Part shown: positions 1 through 7,227 of the stretch, one piece after another | Layout of the letters: each line of letters starts with the position of its first letter | Numbering within the stretch: position 1 is the stretch's first letter | Origin: Porticoccus sp002390525 | GTDB lineage: Bacteria; Pseudomonadota; Gammaproteobacteria; Pseudomonadales; Porticoccaceae | Direction: 5' to 3' | NCBI GenBank assembly: GCA_943846655.1 | Contig: OX044352.1 | Span: 1,178,001 to 1,242,000 of the forward strand | DNA length: 64,000 nucleotides | Translations under genes and position numbers: made by a program | The notes under the pieces: model-generated | The model's input: only the letters and a program-made list of their open reading frames with translations | What the model was told of the DNA's origin: nothing | The model's database searches: none

Positions 1-3000
1 TTTCCTGACTGGGAAACTCTTCCTTATGATCATTTTTCACCACATCAAGATATAATTTCTAAAAGATTAAAAACGCTTTACAGCTTACCAGAAAAAAGTT
101 CTGGAGTTACTGTCGTACCTGTAATGACTATGATGCATAGATTACCTCCAAAAGACTTCGTTCAAGGACGATCGTTTAGCTACAAAGTTGGTCAAAAAAT
201 AAATTTAGAGCGTCTAAGAAAGAAACTTCAATATAGTGGCTATCGAACTACTGAAACAGTAATTGAGCGCGGTGAATACAGTATACGCGGATCAAAAATA
301 GATATTTATCCAATGGGGGCGTTATTGCCTTTTCGTATTGATCTATTCGATGATGAAATTGAAAGCCTGAGGACCTTTGATCCAGATTCACAGCTTACTA
401 AAGAAAAAGTTGATTCAATTTCTCTTTTACCAGCTAAGGAAATTCCCTTAGATAATGACTCAATAACAAGATTCAAAAAAAAATGGATTGAAAAATTTGA
501 CGTTGACAATAGGAATTCAACGATCTACTCCAGTATAAAGAATGGTATCGCACCTCAGGGGATTGAATACTTTCTTCCATTATTCTTTAGCGAGTGCACA
601 TCTTTTTTTGACTACCTTCCAGAAAATTGCTTGATAGTTATAGACGACGATACTAAAACAAATGCGGAAAATTTTTGGTGTAATATTAAAAGTCGCTTTA
701 AAGAATGTAATATTGATAGTAAAAACCCGGTTCTTCCTCCAGATGAGGTTTTTATTTCACCATATGAAATTTTTGTAGCCTTAGAAAATTACCCATATAA
801 AAAAATATATATAGAAAGAAACAGCTCAATTAAGTCTACTGATTCTTTTAGTCTAAATTTCCAGCCTATGCCGAATATTCCTGGTGATACTGATATATTA
901 GATACACTAAAAAAACTGGAAGTCTTTTCAGGCAAAATTGATAATCGAATATTACTATGTGCAGAAACTAATGGCCGTAAGGAGGCTTTGGGTGACATAT
1001 TGCAGAGTAATAAAATCAAATATTATGAAGCTGAAACTTGGGATGATTTTTTAAAAACGAAAGACAATATCTCAATAACAACCTACCCGATTGAAAGGGG
1101 GTTTCATTTAACTAGGCCTAATATTTTGTTGATAACAGAATCTGAATTATTTGGGCTTAAAATTATACAAAATCGTCGTCGAGCAAGAAAATCAAGCCGT
1201 TCTGAACAAGCTATAAAAAATCTGTCGGAGCTAAGTATAGGCTCTCCAGTCGTTCATATAGAGCACGGTATTGGGAGATATTTAGGGCTTAAAACCATAA
1301 ATACAAATAACTGGCCCCAGGAATTCCTGACTTTAGAATATGCGGATAAAGCTAAATTATATGTACCTGTATCTTCTTTAAATCTAATTAATCGGTATAG
1401 CGGTGTAGAAGAAATTCAAGCACCTCTTCATAAGTTGGGTGGGGAACAGTGGATAAAATCGAAAGATAAGGCTCTTAAACAGATATCTGATACTGCTGTT
1501 GAGCTACTTGATATATATTCCTCAAGGGCTTCTAAAAAGGGGTTTGCATGCAAAGTTAAGCCTGAAGCCTATCAGAATTTTTGTAACGATTTTCCTTATG
1601 AAGAAACACCAGATCAAATAGAAACAATCGAAGCAATGAAAAGAGACATGGTATCGGATCAACCTATGGATCGACTTATTTGCGGCGATGTTGGTTTTGG
1701 TAAAACAGAGGTAGCTATGAGGGCAGCTTTCATTGCTGTATCTAGCGGAAAACAGGTTATTATTCTTGTTCCTACTACCCTTTTGGTACATCAACATGTG
1801 GAAAATTTTAGGGATAGATTTGCTAATTTACCTATAGAAATAGGAGAACTGTCTAGATTTATTTCAACAAAAAACCAGCAAGCTATTTTTAAGGGTGCGA
1901 GTACAGGAAAAATAGACATTCTCATAGGAACACACAAGCTTTTGCATGCAAAGATTGACTTCAGAGATCTTGGGCTTCTTGTAATTGACGAAGAACATAG
2001 ATTTGGTGTAAAACAAAAAGAGGCTATCAAAGAATTCAGGACAAATATAGATGTCCTTACTCTTACAGCAACACCAATACCAAGAACACTCAACCTCTCC
2101 ATGTCTGGGATAAAAGACTTATCCATTATCGCAACTGCACCCGCAAAAAGATTGTCAGTAAAAACTTTCTTACGTGAAAAAAATTCTGATGTTATTCGTG
2201 AGGCTGTATTACGGGAAATATTAAGAGGTGGTCAGATTTTTTATGTGCACAATGAAGTTAGAACTATAGAGCAAACAGCCGCCTGGCTGGCCGAGCTACT
2301 TCCGGAAGCAAGAGTAAATTTTGCACATGGTCAAATGCGGGAAAAAAATCTCGAATATGTAATGTCTGATTTTTATCACCAACGGTTCAATGTTTTAGTG
2401 TGTAGCACTATAATTGAAAATGGAATTGATATACCAACTGCTAATACTATTTTGATAAGTAAGGCAGATAAATTTGGCCTCGCTCAACTCCACCAACTTA
2501 GAGGAAGAGTTGGTCGCTCTCATCATCAAGCATATGCATATTTACTAGTAACTGATATCAGATCATTAACCTCTAACGCTTTTAAGCGCCTGGAGGCAAT
2601 CAGGGACGCGAATCAACTTGGTTCGGGTTTCACATTAGCGACACACGATCTTGAGATTCGTGGAGCGGGAGAGCTTTTAGGAAAAGGACAAAGTGGTCAC
2701 ATACAATCAATAGGATTCACGCTTTATACTGAATTATTAGATAAGGCTGTCAAGGCCATACGGTCAGGTAAATCACCAAATCTATCAATGCTAGCTATCA
2801 ATCCTGTTGAAATCAAACTTAATATACCTGCATTAATTCCTGAAGATTATCTTCCTGATGTTCATATGCGACTGATCCTCTATAAAAGAATAGCAAATTC
2901 TGATTCTGATGGTGAGCTCCGAGAACTTCAAGTTGAAATGATTGATCGCTTTGGATTAATTGATGGCTACTTAAAAAATTTATTTAGCGTCACATCACTG

Positions 3001-3246
3001 AAACTGTATGCAAAAAAATTAGGTGTGACTAAGCTTGAGTTAGGAGATAAAAATGGAAGACTCGAGTTTGCATCAGATACATCCATAGATCCAAAAAATA
3101 TTATCAATTTAGTGCAAAAAAAGCCTAATTTATTCAGATTTGATGGGCCCAGCGCATTAAAATTTGATCTTGATATACTTACAGCAGATCAACGAATACT
3201 TAAGGCGAAGGATTTGTTAGATAGTCTAGCTCCAACGCTTGATTAA
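1..3246 (+). CDS. mfd: Transcription-repair coupling factor Mfd (5' end outside window)
   Basis: Mfd removes RNA polymerase stalled at DNA lesions and recruits UvrA for nucleotide excision repair. The reading frame is open from base 1, and its first codons (FPDWETLPYD) are the conserved UvrB-like N-terminal region of Mfd, so the gene runs off the left edge. About 1081 residues are visible against roughly 1150 in the family, so about 70 are missing. Visible in order: UvrB-homology region, RNA polymerase-interaction domain (HIEHGIGRYLG near base 1255), helicase Walker A GDVGFGKTE (base 1686), DEEH box (base 1987), TATPIPRTL, the LRGRVGRSHH motif and the C-terminal TRCF domain. The ATG at 124 is an internal methionine. 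It converges with the MscS gene downstream. Confidence 0.97.
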   Translation, partial: FPDWETLPYDHFSPHQDIISKRLKTLYSLPEKSSGVTVVPVMTMMHRLPPKDFVQGRSFSYKVGQKINLERLRKKLQYSGYRTTETVIERGEYSIRGSKIDIYPMGALLPFRIDLFDDEIESLRTFDPDSQLTKEKVDSISLLPAKEIPLDNDSITRFKKKWIEKFDVDNRNSTIYSSIKNGIAPQGIEYFLPLFFSECTSFFDYLPENCLIVIDDDTKTNAENFWCNIKSRFKECNIDSKNPVLPPDEVFISPYEIFVALENYPYKKIYIERNSSIKSTDSFSLNFQPMPNIPGDTDILDTLKKLEVFSGKIDNRILLCAETNGRKEALGDILQSNKIKYYEAETWDDFLKTKDNISITTYPIERGFHLTRPNILLITESELFGLKIIQNRRRARKSSRSEQAIKNLSELSIGSPVVHIEHGIGRYLGLKTINTNNWPQEFLTLEYADKAKLYVPVSSLNLINRYSGVEEIQAPLHKLGGEQWIKSKDKALKQISDTAVELLDIYSSRASKKGFACKVKPEAYQNFCNDFPYEETPDQIETIEAMKRDMVSDQPMDRLICGDVGFGKTEVAMRAAFIAVSSGKQVIILVPTTLLVHQHVENFRDRFANLPIEIGELSRFISTKNQQAIFKGASTGKIDILIGTHKLLHAKIDFRDLGLLVIDEEHRFGVKQKEAIKEFRTNIDVLTLTATPIPRTLNLSMSGIKDLSIIATAPAKRLSVKTFLREKNSDVIREAVLREILRGGQIFYVHNEVRTIEQTAAWLAELLPEARVNFAHGQMREKNLEYVMSDFYHQRFNVLVCSTIIENGIDIPTANTILISKADKFGLAQLHQLRGRVGRSHHQAYAYLLVTDIRSLTSNAFKRLEAIRDANQLGSGFTLATHDLEIRGAGELLGKGQSGHIQSIGFTLYTELLDKAVKAIRSGKSPNLSMLAINPVEIKLNIPALIPEDYLPDVHMRLILYKRIANSDSDGELRELQVEMIDRFGLIDGYLKNLFSVTSLKLYAKKLGVTKLELGDKNGRLEFASDTSIDPKNIINLVQKKPNLFRFDGPSALKFDLDILTADQRILKAKDLLDSLAPTLD

Positions 3247-3287
3247 AATAAAAATTATAGCTCAAACTACTGCATAGGTTATTAATT

Positions 3288-4394
3288 TTAGTGGTCATAT
3301 TTTTGTGAATCAGAAACCATATGTAAAGTTGAAGTTGGAAAAGCTATTTCTGCGCTATGTGACGCTATGATGCTAGATACTTTAAGTAGAATATCTTGTT
3401 TAATTTCATGAAACTTAACCCACTTTGTAGTTTTAGTAAAAGTATAAATGAAAAAATCTGCTGACGAAGGAGCAAAAGAATCAAAGTTTACTATCAGTGT
3501 TTTATTCTTATCAATTTCATCATGCTCAACAAGCATTTTATGTACATCTGAAACTATTGCCTCCATTTTTGATAGATCATCGTAACGAACACCAATTGTT
3601 TCATATATTCGTCTATTTAGCATTCTCGATGGATTTTCTAAAGATATGCTGTTGAATACAGAATTTGGTATATATAAAGGACGCTGATCAAATGTTCTAA
3701 TTCTTGTTAGACGCCAACCTATATCTTCGACTGTACCCTCAATCTCTTGATCGGGCGATCTTACCCAATCTCCAACCTTAAAGGGCTGGTCAAAATATAA
3801 CATCAAACCACCGAAGAAGTTTGCTAAAAGATCTTTAGCAGCAAAGCCAATCGCTAAGCCACCAATTCCTCCAAATGCAAGCAATCCTGAAATACTATAT
3901 CCAAATAGTTGCATAGCAATTAAAACTGCTGTGATGATTACGGAGAAACGCAGAAGTTTACCTACAGCTTTAACAGTTGTTTCATCACATGGCTCTGAGG
4001 TATATTCTATATCAGTTAAGTTATGCTCTACCCTTTTGATTAGATTGATCAAAAATAAAGCACATAAGAAAATTATAGAGGCTCTATTTACTAAACTAAT
4101 AAGATCCTGTAATTCAGAGCCTGCAGCTTTTAACGCTACGGATGCTGCCAAATTTATTCCAATAATCCAAATAGCCCATACTGCTGGTCGTCTTGAAGCC
4201 TCGATAATTGCATCATCCCATACAGTTTTTGACTTTGAGGCATGCTTTTCGAGTATATTTATGAATTTATTAACTAAGTATCCAACAATAAAAGAAAAAA
4301 CAATAATTAGAAAAATCTCTAGTACCCAAAGATAGTAGCCACCTATTAATTTTTCACCTATTAAATTAATCAACCAGTTCTCTATAGCTGCCAT
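3288..4394 (-). CDS. MscS-family mechanosensitive ion channel
   Basis: Predicted inner-membrane small-conductance mechanosensitive channel that releases solutes on hypo-osmotic shock. The 368-residue protein has an N-terminal membrane segment (about residues 20-45), two further segments (about 70-110), and then the pore-lining TM3 helix rich in Gly and Ala (FGGIGGLAIGFAAKDLLAN, about 175-193). This is followed by the MscS beta domain (FKVGDWVR) and an alpha/beta C-terminal domain. The length is greater than E. coli MscS (286) and closer to the YnaI/YbdG-type members with extra N-terminal helices. It converges with mfd and lies 34 bases downstream of nagZ on the same strand. Family assignment is firm, but the subfamily is not. 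Confidence 0.9.
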   Translation of the reverse strand: MAAIENWLINLIGEKLIGGYYLWVLEIFLIIVFSFIVGYLVNKFINILEKHASKSKTVWDDAIIEASRRPAVWAIWIIGINLAASVALKAAGSELQDLISLVNRASIIFLCALFLINLIKRVEHNLTDIEYTSEPCDETTVKAVGKLLRFSVIITAVLIAMQLFGYSISGLLAFGGIGGLAIGFAAKDLLANFFGGLMLYFDQPFKVGDWVRSPDQEIEGTVEDIGWRLTRIRTFDQRPLYIPNSVFNSISLENPSRMLNRRIYETIGVRYDDLSKMEAIVSDVHKMLVEHDEIDKNKTLIVNFDSFAPSSADFFIYTFTKTTKWVKFHEIKQDILLKVSSIIASHSAEIAFPTSTLHMVSDSQKYDH

Positions 4395-4428
4395 AAAAAA
4401 ATCTCCAGTAACCGTATTAAAAACCTAA

Positions 4429-5436
4429 TTAGTCCGTAGAAATCGACTCAAAAAAAGCTTTAGTTGATATCCAGCGGTTATCAGAAACTAATTGCTTCCA
4501 TGATAATTTTTTTCTATTCTTCATTCTGGACAATCTTAGCGATGACGTCCAGTTAGTTAATGCTAAATAATCTATTATCTCAATAACACCCTTTCGGTTA
4601 TTGCAAACTAAAATCATATCGCAACCAGCATTAAGTGCAGATTTAGCTTTACTAATATAATCACCAGCAACGTCAGCGCCTTTCATAGACAGATCATCGC
4701 TAAAGATAACTCCATCAAATTTTAAATCTTGTCTCAAAATTTTATTTATCCATAATTTTGAAAAACCTACAGCATTCTTATCTACCTGAGGATAAATGAT
4801 GTGCGCAGGCATAATCGCGTCTAAGCTGGCGGATAGCTTAGCAAAAGGTATAAGATCGTTGGATAATAAATCTTTAATACTTCTAGCATCCACGGGAGTT
4901 TCAATATGACTATCCACTTCTACTCCACCATGACCTGGAAAGTGTTTACCAGTTGAAGCCATGCCTGCTTCTTTCATACCTGATATAAAAAAACTTGCAG
5001 CTTCTACAGTCTTTCCGGGGTTTTCAGAGAAAGATCGGTCTGCAATCACTTCGCATGTATTTAAATCGAGGTCTAAAACTGGAGCGAAACTGAAGTCTAT
5101 ATCGCAAGCTATAAGCTCACAAGCCATCAACCATCCACAGTCCTTGATATACTTCTCTAATGGAGTGCCCAAAAAATTACCCAGAGTCTGCATTGGGGGA
5201 ATTGGACTAAAATCTTTGATAAATCGCTGGACCCTACCCCCTTCTTGATCAACACATATCAGAATCTCTGGCCTAATATCTCTAATTTCAGATACGAGCG
5301 TCATCAGTTGCTTACGGTTTCTAAAATTTCTAGAAAAAAGTATCACGCCTCCAATAACTGGAGTTTCGAGCAACCTTTTTTCATCTAAGCATAATGAAAG
5401 GCCGCTCAAGTCGATTATTAAAGGCCCTATCGGCAT
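4429..5436 (-). CDS. nagZ: Beta-N-acetylhexosaminidase NagZ (peptidoglycan recycling)
   Basis: Cytoplasmic glycoside hydrolase family 3 enzyme that removes GlcNAc from GlcNAc-anhydroMurNAc peptides imported during cell-wall recycling. The 335 residues match the family length. Visible motifs are LICVDQEGGRVQRF (about 80-93), the GH3 NagZ signature KHFPGHG with its catalytic loop His (about 163-169) followed by DSHIETP, and FSDDLSMKGA carrying the catalytic Asp (about 245-254). It sits beside lexA as in Pseudomonas. Together with the Slt and MupP-like genes in this window it outlines a muropeptide recycling route. Confidence 0.95.
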   Translation of the reverse strand: MPIGPLIIDLSGLSLCLDEKRLLETPVIGGVILFSRNFRNRKQLMTLVSEIRDIRPEILICVDQEGGRVQRFIKDFSPIPPMQTLGNFLGTPLEKYIKDCGWLMACELIACDIDFSFAPVLDLDLNTCEVIADRSFSENPGKTVEAASFFISGMKEAGMASTGKHFPGHGGVEVDSHIETPVDARSIKDLLSNDLIPFAKLSASLDAIMPAHIIYPQVDKNAVGFSKLWINKILRQDLKFDGVIFSDDLSMKGADVAGDYISKAKSALNAGCDMILVCNNRKGVIEIIDYLALTNWTSSLRLSRMKNRKKLSWKQLVSDNRWISTKAFFESISTD

Positions 5437-5612
5437 AATTTATACCTATTAAAAAAATATTACCCTACAATCATAAACTAATATTTAAAAAAATTACTTA
5501 TTAAATTACTTACTCATTTTTTGTAATTAAAAAATTGAAGTACCCTGTCCAATTTCTCTAAAAAACATGTACAAATAAAATATTTTTTAAAACGACAATT
5601 ATTAAATAGATG

Positions 5613-5667
5613 TTGTTATTAATATAAATAAAACAATATACTGTTGATAAATACAGTATATTGTTTT
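5613..5667 (+). promoter_or_regulatory. lexA promoter with LexA (SOS) operator in an extended palindrome
   Basis: A canonical LexA box, CTGT-N8-ACAG, lies at 5641-5656. It is the core of a perfect inverted repeat with 15-base arms (5630-5644 and 5653-5667) and an 8-base centre. A candidate promoter has -35 TTGTTA at 5613-5618 and -10 TATACT at 5637-5642 (18-base spacing), so the operator covers the -10 element. The position, 54 bases before the lexA ATG, fits autorepression of lexA. The box is seen directly; the promoter elements are inferred from consensus. Confidence 0.88.
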
Positions 5668-5720
5668 GTAATACCTGCTAAATACCAAACTATGTGGTTT
5701 ACTATAGATAAGGAGTTCCT

Positions 5721-6335
5721 ATGATCACCGCTTCACTTACAGCGAGACAGGAAGAGATTTTAAATTTAATAAAAACAAACATAAGAGCAACAGGTTATCC
5801 TCCAACAAGAGCAGAGATAGCTAATGAGCTTGGTTTTAAGTCACCCAACGCCGCTGAAGAACATTTAAGAGCCTTAGCGAGAAAAGGGGTAATTGAAATG
5901 ATTAAGGGTACTTCACGTGGAATTCGTCTTCTTGATGAAGAACAAAATGGATTACCCCTAGTTGGCCATGTAGCTGCTGGCGAGGCAATACTTGCAATAG
6001 AGAATATAGAAGATTATATAGAGGTTACCCCTAATATGTTTTATCCAAAAGCAGACTTCTTTCTAAAAGTACGAGGTGCAAGTATGCGGAATATTGGGAT
6101 AATGGACGGAGATCTACTTGCTGTTCATAAAACTAATATAGCAGAAAATGGAGAAATTGTAGTGGCAAGAATCGAAGACGAGGTAACGGTAAAAAGAATA
6201 AGAACGAATTCAGTAGCTCATGAAATTAAGTTAATGCCAGAAAATGATGATTTTAAACCAATTAACGTGGATTTAAGAAAACAAAATTTTTCTATTGAGG
6301 GAATAAGTGTAGGGGTTCTAAGAACAAAAATATAA
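5721..6335 (+). CDS. lexA: LexA, SOS response repressor and self-cleaving peptidase
   Basis: Represses SOS genes and inactivates itself when RecA filaments trigger autocleavage. The 204 residues have the family length. An N-terminal winged helix (LTARQEEILNLI, then YPPTRAEIA, residues 6-33) is followed by the Ala86-Gly87 cleavage site in VGHVAAGEAI. The C-terminal S24 peptidase domain carries catalytic Ser121 (GASMRNIG) and Lys158 (TVKRI). The ATG at 5721 is preceded by AAGGAG at 5710-5715, and homologues start at this point. The sulA and psrA genes that flank lexA in Pseudomonas are absent here. Confidence 0.97.
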   Translation: MITASLTARQEEILNLIKTNIRATGYPPTRAEIANELGFKSPNAAEEHLRALARKGVIEMIKGTSRGIRLLDEEQNGLPLVGHVAAGEAILAIENIEDYIEVTPNMFYPKADFFLKVRGASMRNIGIMDGDLLAVHKTNIAENGEIVVARIEDEVTVKRIRTNSVAHEIKLMPENDDFKPINVDLRKQNFSIEGISVGVLRTKI

Positions 6336-6340
6336 ATTTT

Positions 6341-6589
6341 TTAGTGGATTATTGTAGATATATCAGGAGATTGATCATTCTCTTTTTTCTGCAAGATATC
6401 AAGATCCATTTTATCGAATAAATCAATACCAGCATCTATCATTGCCTTAGCAACATTTATTTTCGATTCCTCAGAGAAACCGTCGACTTCCTTTGAGAAA
6501 GAAATTCGGATTATCGGTTCATCGATATCATTATCTCTTTTGAGCGCGATATCTCCATTTGGCAGAACAACTATTTCAAAAAAAGACAT
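6341..6589 (-). CDS. Conserved hypothetical protein, small acidic (Pseudomonas PA3009-like)
   Basis: An 82-residue protein of unknown function. It starts FFEIVVLPNGDIALKR and has a following RISF and AKAMIDAGIDLF segment; this pattern resembles the small conserved protein encoded between lexA/sulA and topA in Pseudomonas. It has no signal peptide, membrane segment or recognisable catalytic motif. The predicted fold is a short beta-rich N-terminus followed by a helix. It is convergent with lexA (5-base gap) and lies downstream of the DUF6586-like gene and topA on the same strand, so it may be co-transcribed with them. The conserved position rather than the sequence is the main reason to believe it. 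Confidence 0.7.
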   Translation of the reverse strand: MSFFEIVVLPNGDIALKRDNDIDEPIIRISFSKEVDGFSEESKINVAKAMIDAGIDLFDKMDLDILQKKENDQSPDISTIIH

Positions 6590-6641
6590 TTGATTTTTCC
6601 ATCAATTATAATTATGGATAATTTTAAAAACCCAATTTTTG

Positions 6642-7160
6642 TCAACATTCATACATAAGCTGGCGATTTCTATCTAATATTTCTGTGAAGTTTTTAACCC
6701 AAAATTCCACATCAGTAAAATTTAAATACATAATATCATCTAATTGTTTTACCTCAAGGAGAGAAATAGAATGATCATTATTTTTTTTACTTATTGTTAA
6801 CGGTGGTAAAGATATTTTTTTATGCTCGCTAAGAAGCTGGCTTAGCCAACTTTGCTTTTCCCCAAGCAGTAATTCTATCTCCTGTGACTCCGCCATACTC
6901 TTATTCGCAGAGCGAAGCACAACTTTTAGTTTCTTTAAAGAATCAATTGATTCAATATCCTTGCATTTATGAGCAAAAGCGATTTCTTTTAGATAATTAA
7001 TATAAGCTGATTCAAGTTGGTAAATCACAGACTGCATAAAAGCTAATTCTAGCTGGGCATCAGTCTTTTTTTCTAATAATTTATTTTTCAAAATACCCTC
7101 ACTCAGTAATATTTTACAGAGAGATATTTTTTGATTAACTATAGCAACGTAGGGATTCAT
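6642..7160 (-). CDS. DUF6586-like conserved hypothetical protein
   Basis: A 172-residue, predominantly helical cytoplasmic protein of unknown function. The N-terminus (NQKISLCKILL) and the following Leu/Glu-rich helices ending in a YQLESAYINYLKEIA segment resemble the DUF6586 family encoded next to topA in Pseudomonas (PA3010-like). It has no membrane segment and no catalytic signature. It lies 67 bases downstream of topA and 52 bases upstream of the small PA3009-like gene, all on the minus strand. The family assignment rests on memory of the pattern plus synteny. Confidence 0.65.
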   Translation of the reverse strand: MNPYVAIVNQKISLCKILLSEGILKNKLLEKKTDAQLELAFMQSVIYQLESAYINYLKEIAFAHKCKDIESIDSLKKLKVVLRSANKSMAESQEIELLLGEKQSWLSQLLSEHKKISLPPLTISKKNNDHSISLLEVKQLDDIMYLNFTDVEFWVKNFTEILDRNRQLMYEC

Positions 7161-7227
7161 ATTAATCTTAATTAGTAAGGTTATCTTTAGAACTTTGATT
7201 TTAACAAAAAAATTGCAAGTAAAACCT

